NCBI GenBank assembly: GCA_045565995.1
Contig: JBJLEF010000005.1
Coordinates: 124,001 to 188,000 of the forward strand
Direction of reading: 5' to 3'
DNA length: 64,000 nucleotides
Origin: UBA721 sp002705165
Lineage (GTDB): Bacteria > Planctomycetota > Planctomycetia > Pirellulales > Pirellulaceae
Shown: piece after piece, positions 8,648-16,976 of the stretch
How positions within the stretch are numbered: the stretch's first letter is position 1
How the letters are laid out: each line of letters begins with the position of its first letter
The notes under the pieces: model-generated
Databases searched by the model: none
What the model was told of the DNA's origin: nothing
Seen by the model: only the letters and a program-made list of their open reading frames with translations
Program-made: the position numbers and the translations under genes

Positions 8648-10321
8648 TCAGGGATTGGTAGTGCGATTTATCGCCACCAAACACATATCGTCTCCCTGAA
8701 CCTCTCCATCTGAATGCGCAAGCACCGCGCTGAGGATTCGTTCCCCCCGCACATCAGCAGCATCATCATGTTGCTCAATAATCTCCTGAATGGCCTCCAT
8801 ACCGAACAGTTCTTCCGAACCGTTTTCGGCTTCATTCAATCCATCTGTATACATCGTCAATGATTCACCTTCCCGCAACTGGAAAGCGAATGCCTGGTAT
8901 TCAATGTCTTCCATAATACCAATCGGTATATTGGCAAATTCCTCGCCAACCAGATCGACACTCCCATCCGCTTTACGATGATACGGAGCCATATGCCCCG
9001 CATTCACCACGGATAGTTCATCAGTACGGGGATCAATCACCAGCAGGAGAAAAGTGACAAATCGATCCAACGCCATTCCCGTCATACGATTGTTCAGATT
9101 AATAACAGCCTGTGCCACGTCTTCCGTCCCTGCCAGACAAAAACGAGTTTCAGCTGAGAGCTTGGCCATCAGCATCGCGGCGGCAACTCCGTGCCCTACA
9201 ACATCAGCCACGATAATCGCCAGATTACCATTATTCATCTCCAGGTAATCGTAATAATCGCCACCGATGAAGTTAGCCGCTTTGTAATAGTCATAAAACT
9301 CGTAGCCAGACAAATGAGGTCGCTCGTGAGGCAGGAATCCGGCCTGAACTTTTGCGGCTAATTCGAGGTCTTTCTTGATCGCTGCCTGAGCCAGGGATTC
9401 ATCATGACGCTTCGCATTATCAATCGCGATGCCGGCCTGCGTGGCTACGCTTACAAGCACCTCAAGATCTTCATCATTGAATTGTTTATTCCGTTCTAGA
9501 GTATCTACCTGGAGAACACCAATCGGCTCACCCGCAAAGTCAAATAGTGGTGCACACATCATGGAACGAATTTGAAAGTCCGCAATACTCTGACTCGCAT
9601 CGAATTGCTGATCCGAAGCGGCATCCGCGGACAAAACAGCCTGTCGCAAATCCAAGACATGATTAACAATCGTTCGACTGATTCGAATCGTGTCTTCACA
9701 ATCGTCTCTCCGGGCTTTGGACCAGCGAGGCACTAGCGTGCCATCTACTCCCACCAAAGCAATAAACGCCCGGTCAGCCTGCATAAACACTTTAAACAAA
9801 GCGTCGAGAACACTCGGTAAAACATCATCCAGACTCAAAGCATTGCCCAATGCCTTGGTGATTTCCAAGAGAGCAGAGAGTTTTATTTCCGGACTGGCGG
9901 AAAGTTGCACTCCACCTCGACCAATTCCCACTTCCAGTTTACTCATGATGGTCGAATGACCAATGTCTTTGCCTTCAAATAGCACACTCAGGCGGGAACC
10001 ATCCAGACTATCACTAAGCCCCCCGGGCAGATCATCATAGAAGTTAAAGATCACATCACAGATGGCCACTTTATCACCGTTTCGCAACTGATGAATGCCT
10101 TCTGTGAGTACGATATCGTTCAAGTAAGTCTTATTGCGACTTTTCAGATCTTCGATCTGAAAACCATCATCCCCCCGAAGGACTCTGGCATGCTTACGAC
10201 TCACCGCATAGTCTTCGACCTGAATACTACAATCGGGCGAACGTCCTAGGATCATCTCGTCATCCGACAACTCAATTCGCTGCCCTGCGAGGGGACCGTT
10301 CTTTGCTTTGAGATAGGCCAT
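8648..10321 (-). CDS. FHA-GAF-PP2C (SpoIIE/RsbU-type) serine phosphatase
   Basis: The 557-residue protein has three modules. An FHA domain (about residues 1-95) carries the phosphothreonine-binding residues in LGRSPDC (R27) and SRKHARV (S41, H44). A GAF sensor domain spans about 150-300. A SpoIIE/RsbU-type PP2C phosphatase domain spans about 330-550, with ADVVGHGVAAAMLMA and VNAGHMAPYHR matching the metal-binding and core motifs. Such proteins dephosphorylate anti-sigma antagonists or other phosphoproteins in response to a small-molecule signal, and the FHA domain would recruit a partner phosphorylated on Thr by a Ser/Thr kinase. No sigma, anti-sigma or STAS gene is adjacent. It is cytoplasmic, with no membrane segments. 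Confidence 0.88.
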   Translation of the reverse strand: MAYLKAKNGPLAGQRIELSDDEMILGRSPDCSIQVEDYAVSRKHARVLRGDDGFQIEDLKSRNKTYLNDIVLTEGIHQLRNGDKVAICDVIFNFYDDLPGGLSDSLDGSRLSVLFEGKDIGHSTIMSKLEVGIGRGGVQLSASPEIKLSALLEITKALGNALSLDDVLPSVLDALFKVFMQADRAFIALVGVDGTLVPRWSKARRDDCEDTIRISRTIVNHVLDLRQAVLSADAASDQQFDASQSIADFQIRSMMCAPLFDFAGEPIGVLQVDTLERNKQFNDEDLEVLVSVATQAGIAIDNAKRHDESLAQAAIKKDLELAAKVQAGFLPHERPHLSGYEFYDYYKAANFIGGDYYDYLEMNNGNLAIIVADVVGHGVAAAMLMAKLSAETRFCLAGTEDVAQAVINLNNRMTGMALDRFVTFLLLVIDPRTDELSVVNAGHMAPYHRKADGSVDLVGEEFANIPIGIMEDIEYQAFAFQLREGESLTMYTDGLNEAENGSEELFGMEAIQEIIEQHDDAADVRGERILSAVLAHSDGEVQGDDMCLVAINRTTNP

Positions 10322-10496
10322 ACTTATATTCTACTGTCAATTTCCAAAGTTCTTCTCTGCCGTCCACATCCCCTGAACACATTATTATAGGTGACAAGGA
10401 CGAATACGTCACATGGCATTTATCCTACATTAAACCCATCTGCTTTGATGGGTGGGAAAGACGTTATTTATTGAGAGCAGGGCGTAACAAGTGAGC

Positions 10497-10524
10497 TTGA
10501 CCCGCTTCGCTATGCGAATAAACT
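10497..10524 (+). promoter_or_regulatory. Probable promoter of tRNA-Gln
   Basis: TTGACC (10497-10502) and TAAACT (10519-10524) are separated by 16 bases and lie 20 bases before the tRNA, consistent with a sigma70-type promoter. The -10 is only a moderate match. Confidence 0.45.
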
Positions 10525-10544
10525 AATAAAGAGCGTTAAGCAAT

Positions 10545-10616
10545 TGGGCCGTGGTGTAATTGGTAGCACAACAGATTCTGGTTCTGTTAGTTGGGGTTCA
10601 AGTCCCTGCGGCCTAA
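10545..10616 (+). tRNA. tRNA-Gln (anticodon CUG)
   Basis: The 72-nt cloverleaf has the acceptor stem TGGGCCG/CGGCCTA, including the U1-A72 pair characteristic of tRNA-Gln and one G-U pair. The D arm is GTGT/GCAC, and the anticodon stem ACAGA/TCTGT has loop TTCTGGT with anticodon CTG (reads CAG). The T arm TGGGG-TTCAAGT-CCCTG follows. CCA is not encoded. Confidence 0.95.
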
Positions 10617-10625
10617 CTCGAAATA

Positions 10626-10661
10626 AAAAGGGCGGCATGTTAATCCCATGCCGCCCTTTTT
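10626..10661. terminator. Bidirectional intrinsic terminator
   Basis: A perfect 10-bp stem, GGGCGGCATG (10630-10639) with CATGCCGCCC (10647-10656), is flanked by AAAA on the left and TTTTT on the right. It can therefore end both the tRNA-Gln transcript (plus) and the gene converging from the right (minus). Confidence 0.9.
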
Positions 10662-10691
10662 ATTGAACTTAGAATTCAACACCAAAGCATT

Positions 10692-12173
10692 TCACCTCTC
10701 TGGAATAAAGTTCAGCGTGTAGTATGCTTCTGAATGCAACAGAGGCAAGGCATTCTCATTACGAATTCCGTCTGCATGCAGTTCGTGAACGTGCCCTCGC
10801 TGCAGGCCCTCCACAACCAAACGCACGCTCTTACCGTCTTCCGCTACAATCGCTTCTTTAACAACCGGTTCCGTGTGGTCCACTTCAGGAGACCCGTAAC
10901 TCGACTGATAGATGTATGTGTACGTCGTCATCTTATAGGAATCCACGTTCCCAGCCGTCTCAGCATCCACAGAATGTGTAAAGGTAAGTTCAAAGCCATC
11001 TGGCTTTGCTCGCATTTCGTGAATTTCAAAAGGTACCTTGCCATTCCAGTGAATACGTTCGAGGGCAAACGGTTTATTACCACGTGAACCCCACCCACGG
11101 TTTGTGCCCCCGACAAACATGGCACCGGATGGATCCAACTCCAAAGAAAGTGAACCTGAACCAAAGCCTTCACGGAAAGGAAAACACACACCCTGATAAT
11201 GCCCGTCAATCTTCTCCAGAAAAACACGCATCACCGTACTGGCCGATTGATCACCTACAAATAATTGGTTTTCAAAAACGCCGAACTTACCACGAGTCGT
11301 ATCACAAACGATACCACTCGCTGATTTCCCCATCTTGTTATATGGAAAAAATACGGCAGTTGGTTCAATCGTTTGGTCCTTGTCATATTCAGTCATCATC
11401 CGACTACCACTAGCAGGCTCCGCTGGTTTATCCACTTCACCTTCCGTTAACTCGAACCAACGGTTACCGCCGGGGTGCCCCATAAAGGCTCCTTTTCTGA
11501 GCCATTTCAAACCGCAAGTTCCATTCCAGGGACCCTGATTATCCGTATAGAACATTTCTCCGAGATGATTCGATCCAATACCGCCGGGAGACCTGATACC
11601 TGAACACGTCGGAATGACTGCACCACTTTCATTGATTCGTAAGCACCAACCACGATAAGGAACGTTACTACTGAACGATCCCGTCAAACACAAAACCACC
11701 CAGGTATTACCTTCGCTGTCCACTTTGCTGCCAAACGCATACTCGTGATAATCTCCATTAATTTCCCAACCATCAGAAACGGTTTGAAACAAATCTCCAG
11801 TGTCATCGTCATCGAGATCAACAATCTTTGTCACTTCACAACGCTGCGTTGTAAACAAACCGCCATCATGAAAAGACAGGCCAAGGATTTCATGAAGTCC
11901 CGAGGCATACAACGAAAATTCGATTTCCTCGCGAGTTTCGGCCAAAGGCTTGTTGACCACATAAATGTCACCCCGACGAGAGGCGACAGCCAGTTTATTG
12001 TTGGGCATCATCTCGATTGCACTTGCTTCTAAAACGACTCCTTCAGGAATTGGGAGTTGAAGCAACGGGTAATAATCATTTTCCGTTGGCAGTGGCTTTT
12101 CTTCCTGCGCCTGCAGTATTGTGCACGTCGCCCAAAACATAGAAACCAAACTAAAGACACGCATGTTTCTCAT
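10692..12173 (-). CDS. Secreted beta-propeller protein (sugar dehydrogenase-like, heme-free)
   Basis: The 493-residue protein has a signal peptide (MRVFSLVSMFWATCTILQAQ) and a propeller-like region resembling the glucose/sorbosone dehydrogenase fold used in planctomycete membrane-bound dehydrogenases; repeated blades are visible, such as ASAIEMMPNNKLAVASRRG and LGLSFHDGGLFTTQR. I see no CxxCH motif, so any electrons would have to pass to a partner, the obvious candidate being the multiheme protein encoded directly upstream (60 bases between genes, same strand). A C-terminal stretch of about 110 residues looks like a beta-sandwich. The substrate and cofactor are unknown, and the catalytic residues of PQQ enzymes were not confirmed. 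It is likely cotranscribed with the cytochrome gene. Confidence 0.65.
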   Translation of the reverse strand: MRNMRVFSLVSMFWATCTILQAQEEKPLPTENDYYPLLQLPIPEGVVLEASAIEMMPNNKLAVASRRGDIYVVNKPLAETREEIEFSLYASGLHEILGLSFHDGGLFTTQRCEVTKIVDLDDDDTGDLFQTVSDGWEINGDYHEYAFGSKVDSEGNTWVVLCLTGSFSSNVPYRGWCLRINESGAVIPTCSGIRSPGGIGSNHLGEMFYTDNQGPWNGTCGLKWLRKGAFMGHPGGNRWFELTEGEVDKPAEPASGSRMMTEYDKDQTIEPTAVFFPYNKMGKSASGIVCDTTRGKFGVFENQLFVGDQSASTVMRVFLEKIDGHYQGVCFPFREGFGSGSLSLELDPSGAMFVGGTNRGWGSRGNKPFALERIHWNGKVPFEIHEMRAKPDGFELTFTHSVDAETAGNVDSYKMTTYTYIYQSSYGSPEVDHTEPVVKEAIVAEDGKSVRLVVEGLQRGHVHELHADGIRNENALPLLHSEAYYTLNFIPER

Positions 12174-12233
12174 TTTTTTTCTTTCACTAACAACGAATAA
12201 TCGCTGGTTTATTCCTGCGGTGGTTTTACTGTG

Positions 12234-14951
12234 TTACCATTCGTAACGCAGTTTGACGGTACCCGAGAACTCTCCGTTCAGGCTCTTTAGTTCAACCGGA
12301 ACAATAAGTTCCTTACCTCGAATGAATACTTCGCCGACGTCACCAGCAACAAGCAGTTTCCATTCACCATCAACCGTCACAACTCCGTCGTCGTCAATTT
12401 CCAGTGTGTCACCGGCAACTAAAGGCCTCAGGAAAAGATCTGAATCTTCTTTATCTGAAGACAGTTTTAGAGTTCGGTTCAGAGCAGGGAATTCCCCGCC
12501 GTCACTCTCAGGATTCGGATAATCCTTAACCAATACACTGTCCAGTTTATAAAAGAACGTGGGCTTACGTTTATCACCTAGCTGATAGCCGAGGAATTGA
12601 TACCCCTGTTTCTTGACGTCGCCGGACGGCCAGGTCGAATCACGTGATTCAAGTCTGGCCAGTGTAGGGGACTGCCCTAGCGATAAAACATTGTCACCCA
12701 ATGGAGGCTGAAATCCCTGCCCACGCCCTGTCCAGTGGCGTCCGGCATCCATAAAGGAACCGTGCCAAATCAGTGCAATCCCCATTTGATTTGCATCAAA
12801 TGCCAGGTTGGCTCCTTCAGGATAACCCGCGCCAATCGCTCGAGGCCCAGCTCCCTGAATGAAGTTCCGGTATACCAACGTTTCATCAAACACATAGAGT
12901 TCGATCGAGTTTTGACCTACACCCTGTGGAGCGGATGCTTTATCACCCTCTTCAAGATACTTCCAGATTGAGTAAATTTGTTGGTCAACTGTCCCATCTA
13001 ATACTTGTGGTAGCAGTACCTGTCGATTTGGCCAGGCTGTGGGCATACGCGTAAGCGGGCGCATAGCTACTGGATTAATAACGTAGTTGTGGAACCATTC
13101 GTACTTCAGACGTCTGGTCATGGTCGTCATACTTAATGCCTGAACACCGGATGCCTTTTGGTTACCAAACACGTGGCATTTCACACAGGAATAGCCTTTC
13201 GACCCAACCAAGCGACGCCCCGACACTTTCAGTTTTTTATCGGAGAAAACATCTTTGGCGTGATTAAAATCATCGATCTCGTCCACCTTCTCAAACATTT
13301 CCGGGAGATGCCCTACCTGCTCACTACCGAATTTTGGCATGCGAGTCATCATATAAGGCCGTACTTTCGTACCATTTATCAACACCTCTTTTAACCATGG
13401 CTGTTGCAACTTAGCTCCTGTATCTCCCAACGGAGGTGGAATCCGTGCTTCATCACCCATTTCCTTTTCCGGAGTGGTAAAGAATTCCCGTCGCGCTTCC
13501 ACAACACCACCAACCTTATTTCGTTGATGGCATGCATAACAATTCATCGTGACAAATGTGCGGTGAATTGCATCTGCCGTCTGTGGCCTATACTCAGCAT
13601 CCTCCAGAAACTTGATTGCCAATGTGATATCCGTACGCTGTTTCTCAGACAATCCATAATGAGGTTGTTGGGCACCTCCGGAAAGACAACCGTCCTTCCC
13701 GATCAAATTTTCCAATTTCTGATACTGTCTGTTTGAAGACAGAATCGAATCATCTTTCTTCAGTTGATGACAATCAGCACATCCGAGCGAAACAAAGTGC
13801 TGCCTACCAGCCTTTGCTTTCGCTTCATCGATTTCAACTAAGTCGTTTGTCTCTGCAATCTCATCGGCCTTAGGGGTGAATAGAAAATTCCCGATGGACT
13901 GCTTCTCTAGCCCCTCACCTTCGATCAAAACTTCAAGCGTGTTATGGTTACTGCCATCGAAGTACTCAACAACCATTTGATGGTCACCCTGAGTCAGCAT
14001 TGCGCTGGCATTTTTAAATTGGTGAGCGTGAATCCCATCCGCAATGACCATCTGCCTACCATCAATCAGCAAGCGAGACCCGTCGTCACTTCCCAGGTGT
14101 AACGTGTATTCTCCGGTTTTAGGAATAATCACTTTTCCAGTGAACACAATTCCAAAATTGTCATTGCGATTTCCAATCTCAACACCAAACCCTGAAGTAG
14201 TTCCTTCTAGTTTGGGCGCAAGCTTTGAGAAATCAGGTAGTTTGTCCCAATTGCCTTCGTAATACTTAAAAGCCAGATTATCCGGCAGCTTCAAATCTCG
14301 CAGCAAGTAGGAGGCAACATCTAGAACTTCCTTGTCATTTAGATTCAAGGACGGCATACGCCCGGAGGGGCGAACCTGATGGGGGTTTTTTAGAAAGTTT
14401 GCGAGACTGGCAAGTGTATACTTTTCACTCAGTATAGGAAATCTGATGCTTCCGTTAATCGCCGTATTTTCACCTTCTTGTGGATCATGACAAGCCAAAC
14501 ACCCAACCGTATTGAACAGTAACCGCCCCCGACTGGCTGCCTGCGGACTGATGGTTGAATCATTTACCGAACCGGTCGAAGCGAGGAAGTGTGTCAACTC
14601 TTCAACAATTCGACGCTTCTTACCAGCCTCCATTCCCGCCAAAACATTCGGCATGGTTGTTCCCGGCTTGGCTGCTTTCGGATTATCCAAAAACGACATC
14701 ATGAATCCGCTACGGATACGTGATCCCACTGAATCTAAAATCGGCGCTTTCTTTATAGAAAATGCAGACACAAGCGATTCAACTGGCTTATGACAGGAAA
14801 TACAATTCAACTCTCCCAACAACAGCAAGCCAGCTTCCACCGAAGGATCAGCTTCAGCATAAAACCTAGCATGACCAGGAACGACCGGGGGTTGAGCAAA
14901 AACAATCGTAGGCACCATCAGTGCCATGGCAAAAAAAATACGGCGAAGCAT
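12234..14951 (-). CDS. Penta-heme cytochrome c with PA14 domain
   Basis: The 905-residue protein has a signal peptide ending near FAQ (residue 20) and five CxxCH heme motifs: C50-H54, C151-H155, C391-H395, C471-H475 and C589-H593. Between the second and third hemes, about residues 225-350, lies a PA14 domain with KYYEGNWDKLPDF at its start and GEYTLHLGSDDGSRLLIDG, the usual calcium and carbohydrate-binding signature. The last 250 residues are beta-rich, without a known domain. PA14-cytochrome fusions are typical of Planctomycetota and probably bring electron transfer to polysaccharide surfaces. It is first in a two-gene unit with the propeller protein downstream; the start is preceded by AGAAG. 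Periplasmic location is inferred from the heme motifs. Confidence 0.85.
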   Translation of the reverse strand: MLRRIFFAMALMVPTIVFAQPPVVPGHARFYAEADPSVEAGLLLLGELNCISCHKPVESLVSAFSIKKAPILDSVGSRIRSGFMMSFLDNPKAAKPGTTMPNVLAGMEAGKKRRIVEELTHFLASTGSVNDSTISPQAASRGRLLFNTVGCLACHDPQEGENTAINGSIRFPILSEKYTLASLANFLKNPHQVRPSGRMPSLNLNDKEVLDVASYLLRDLKLPDNLAFKYYEGNWDKLPDFSKLAPKLEGTTSGFGVEIGNRNDNFGIVFTGKVIIPKTGEYTLHLGSDDGSRLLIDGRQMVIADGIHAHQFKNASAMLTQGDHQMVVEYFDGSNHNTLEVLIEGEGLEKQSIGNFLFTPKADEIAETNDLVEIDEAKAKAGRQHFVSLGCADCHQLKKDDSILSSNRQYQKLENLIGKDGCLSGGAQQPHYGLSEKQRTDITLAIKFLEDAEYRPQTADAIHRTFVTMNCYACHQRNKVGGVVEARREFFTTPEKEMGDEARIPPPLGDTGAKLQQPWLKEVLINGTKVRPYMMTRMPKFGSEQVGHLPEMFEKVDEIDDFNHAKDVFSDKKLKVSGRRLVGSKGYSCVKCHVFGNQKASGVQALSMTTMTRRLKYEWFHNYVINPVAMRPLTRMPTAWPNRQVLLPQVLDGTVDQQIYSIWKYLEEGDKASAPQGVGQNSIELYVFDETLVYRNFIQGAGPRAIGAGYPEGANLAFDANQMGIALIWHGSFMDAGRHWTGRGQGFQPPLGDNVLSLGQSPTLARLESRDSTWPSGDVKKQGYQFLGYQLGDKRKPTFFYKLDSVLVKDYPNPESDGGEFPALNRTLKLSSDKEDSDLFLRPLVAGDTLEIDDDGVVTVDGEWKLLVAGDVGEVFIRGKELIVPVELKSLNGEFSGTVKLRYEW

Positions 14952-15266
14952 CTTCTCTTTTCAATTCTATTTCTATTTACGGCGTGGCTACCTTCTAAGT
15001 GGAACGATGCAGGCACACAAATAAATCACATCCATTATCAAGGTCCGACTCCATGGCATATCAAAGAACACTTTGAACCTGTGCCGGCATGAACCCTGTA
15101 TCCAAAACATGTTTATAGCTCTTTCACCTCCTGGGATGCAAATCGAAGTAGTGCAAGAAAGTCAAATTACCCCCATAGCTGAAAATACGGCTGTGGGCGA
15201 AGATATAAAAGTCGTTGAGCGACACGAGCCAATACAAGACCTCTTAATACGAAAGACCAATTCGCC
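14952..15266. other. Divergent intergenic region between cytochrome and glyS genes
   Basis: This 315-base region separates two divergent genes and must hold both promoters. I found no strong hairpin, leader peptide, T-box-like element or tRNA in it. Short open frames here overlap the start of glyS in another frame and are not supported. Confidence 0.5.
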
Positions 15267-16874
15267 ATGGAGATGGACAAGCTTGTTTCCCTATGCAAAC
15301 GCAGAGGAATCCTCTTTCAATCAAGTGAAATCTACGGAGGTATTCAAGGCTTCTGGGACTACGGACCACTGGGCGTTGAACTGAAACGCAACATTAAAGA
15401 AGCCTGGTGGCGCGACATGGTCTCCGGCCATGACGAACTGACCGAGCAGCAAGGGGCACCTGGCACCTACGAGATGACGGGACTCGACTGTACGATCATC
15501 ATGCATCCCAATGTCTGGAAATCCTCCGGACACTACGACCTCTTCCACGACTTCATGGTTGACTGTCGCCAAACAAAGAAACGTTATCGTCACGACCAGG
15601 TTCGAGGGCGATGGGTGGAAGCCAAAGGGCAACGTATCTTCATCGCCACCGTCGCCGAAATCACTCAGGAAGACGAAGATACACAGCGACGAGCATTGAA
15701 GTTTTTCAACCTGCGATCCAAGCATGCTGAAGAACTGCAATGGGACCATGAGTATCTAAATCTAACCGAAATCAAAGACCTCAGCGTGGTGCTCGGACCT
15801 GATGCCAAAGAAGCCGGAACATTGACCGAACCTCGCGAATTTAATCTGATGTTCAAAACATTCGTCGGTGCCCTTTCAGGAGAAGAAGGCGCGGCATTCT
15901 TACGTCCCGAAACCGCACAAGGCATCTTTGTGAACTTCAAGAACGTGCTGGACAGCACTCGGGTCCGTATCCCATTTGGAATCGCACAGGTTGGAAAAAG
16001 TTTTCGAAACGAGATCACGCCGCGAAACTTCACCTTTCGTTCGCGAGAATTCGAACAGATGGAAATTGAATTCTTCTGTCACCCTGACAGCTCTCAACAA
16101 TGGTACCAATACTGGCGTGATCGGCGCATGAAGTGGTATACAGATCTAGGGCTTTCTGATGAACGCCTGATCCTTCGTGAACATGACGAAGATGAACTCA
16201 GCCACTATTCAACCGGAACGGCGGATATTGAATATCAATTCCCGTTCCTTCCGGAAGGAGAGTATGGGGAGTTAGAAGGCATCGCTCACCGAGGTGACTT
16301 CGACCTCAGGAGCCACATGGAAGGAAAATTAGATCCCAACACAAATCCACTCGAAGTGGAACTCAACGAACACGGCAAGCCAAAACACCGTGGATCAGGG
16401 AAAGATTTAAATTACCGCGACGATTTAAGTGGTGAACGATACACACCTCATGTTATCGAGCCGTCTGCCGGAGCCGACCGAGCAACACTTGCATTTCTCT
16501 GTGAAGCCTATACCGAAGACGAGCAACCAGATGAGAAAGGCAAGATGCAAAAACGAGTGGTGATGAAATTCCATCCACGCATTGCTCCCATCAAAGCCGC
16601 AGTCTTCCCGCTGGTTAAGAAAGATGGCATGCCCGAAATAGCCAAGAGGATTTATGCCGATCTCAAACCGTTCTTCAATGTCTTCTACGACGAGAAAGGA
16701 GCGGTGGGACGACGTTATCGGCGGCAGGATGAAGCTGGCACGCCTTACTGTATCACCGTCGACGGTCAGACCATCGAAGATGGTACTGTGACCATACGCG
16801 ACCGAGATTCGCTCGAGCAAATTCGCGTTACCGTTGAAAATGTGGTGGATGAAATCCGTCAGCGACTGGCATAA
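15267..16874 (+). CDS. glyS: Glycyl-tRNA synthetase, homodimeric class II type
   Basis: The 535-residue enzyme charges tRNA-Gly. It is the single-chain (alpha2) type, not the alpha/beta enterobacterial form. Landmarks include GGIQGFWDYGPLG near the N-terminus, RPETAQGIFVNFKNVL, the motif 2 region FRNEITPRNFTFRSREFEQM, and motif 3 EPSAGADRATLAFL, followed by the C-terminal anticodon-binding domain. The section between about residues 100 and 190 (including VAEITQEDEDTQRR) is family-specific insert sequence. ATG 15267 or ATG 15273 could start translation; neither has a clear Shine-Dalgarno sequence. The gene ends before a strong terminator shared with the convergent cytochrome b-c gene. The alternative symbol glyQS is also used. 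Confidence 0.94.
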   Translation: MEMDKLVSLCKRRGILFQSSEIYGGIQGFWDYGPLGVELKRNIKEAWWRDMVSGHDELTEQQGAPGTYEMTGLDCTIIMHPNVWKSSGHYDLFHDFMVDCRQTKKRYRHDQVRGRWVEAKGQRIFIATVAEITQEDEDTQRRALKFFNLRSKHAEELQWDHEYLNLTEIKDLSVVLGPDAKEAGTLTEPREFNLMFKTFVGALSGEEGAAFLRPETAQGIFVNFKNVLDSTRVRIPFGIAQVGKSFRNEITPRNFTFRSREFEQMEIEFFCHPDSSQQWYQYWRDRRMKWYTDLGLSDERLILREHDEDELSHYSTGTADIEYQFPFLPEGEYGELEGIAHRGDFDLRSHMEGKLDPNTNPLEVELNEHGKPKHRGSGKDLNYRDDLSGERYTPHVIEPSAGADRATLAFLCEAYTEDEQPDEKGKMQKRVVMKFHPRIAPIKAAVFPLVKKDGMPEIAKRIYADLKPFFNVFYDEKGAVGRRYRRQDEAGTPYCITVDGQTIEDGTVTIRDRDSLEQIRVTVENVVDEIRQRLA

Positions 16875-16905
16875 GCCAACATCATCGAACCCGCACCACA
16901 CAAAC

Positions 16906-16952
16906 AAGAGCTCTGAGTTGACCCTCCTTAGGAAAAACTCAGAGCTCTTTTA
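16906..16952. terminator. Bidirectional terminator between glyS and the cytochrome b-c gene
   Basis: A perfect 14-bp inverted repeat, AAGAGCTCTGAGTT (16906-16919) and AACTCAGAGCTCTT (16936-16949), has a 16-base loop and is followed by a short T run. It serves the glyS transcript and may also serve the converging minus-strand transcript. Confidence 0.85.
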
Positions 16953-16976
16953 TTTCTTACATGAAAATGACAGCCA

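Noticed and set aside
14952..15266. Possible T-box or leader regulation of glyS
   Set aside because: No specifier-loop structure, antiterminator bulge or terminator hairpin is visible before the gene.
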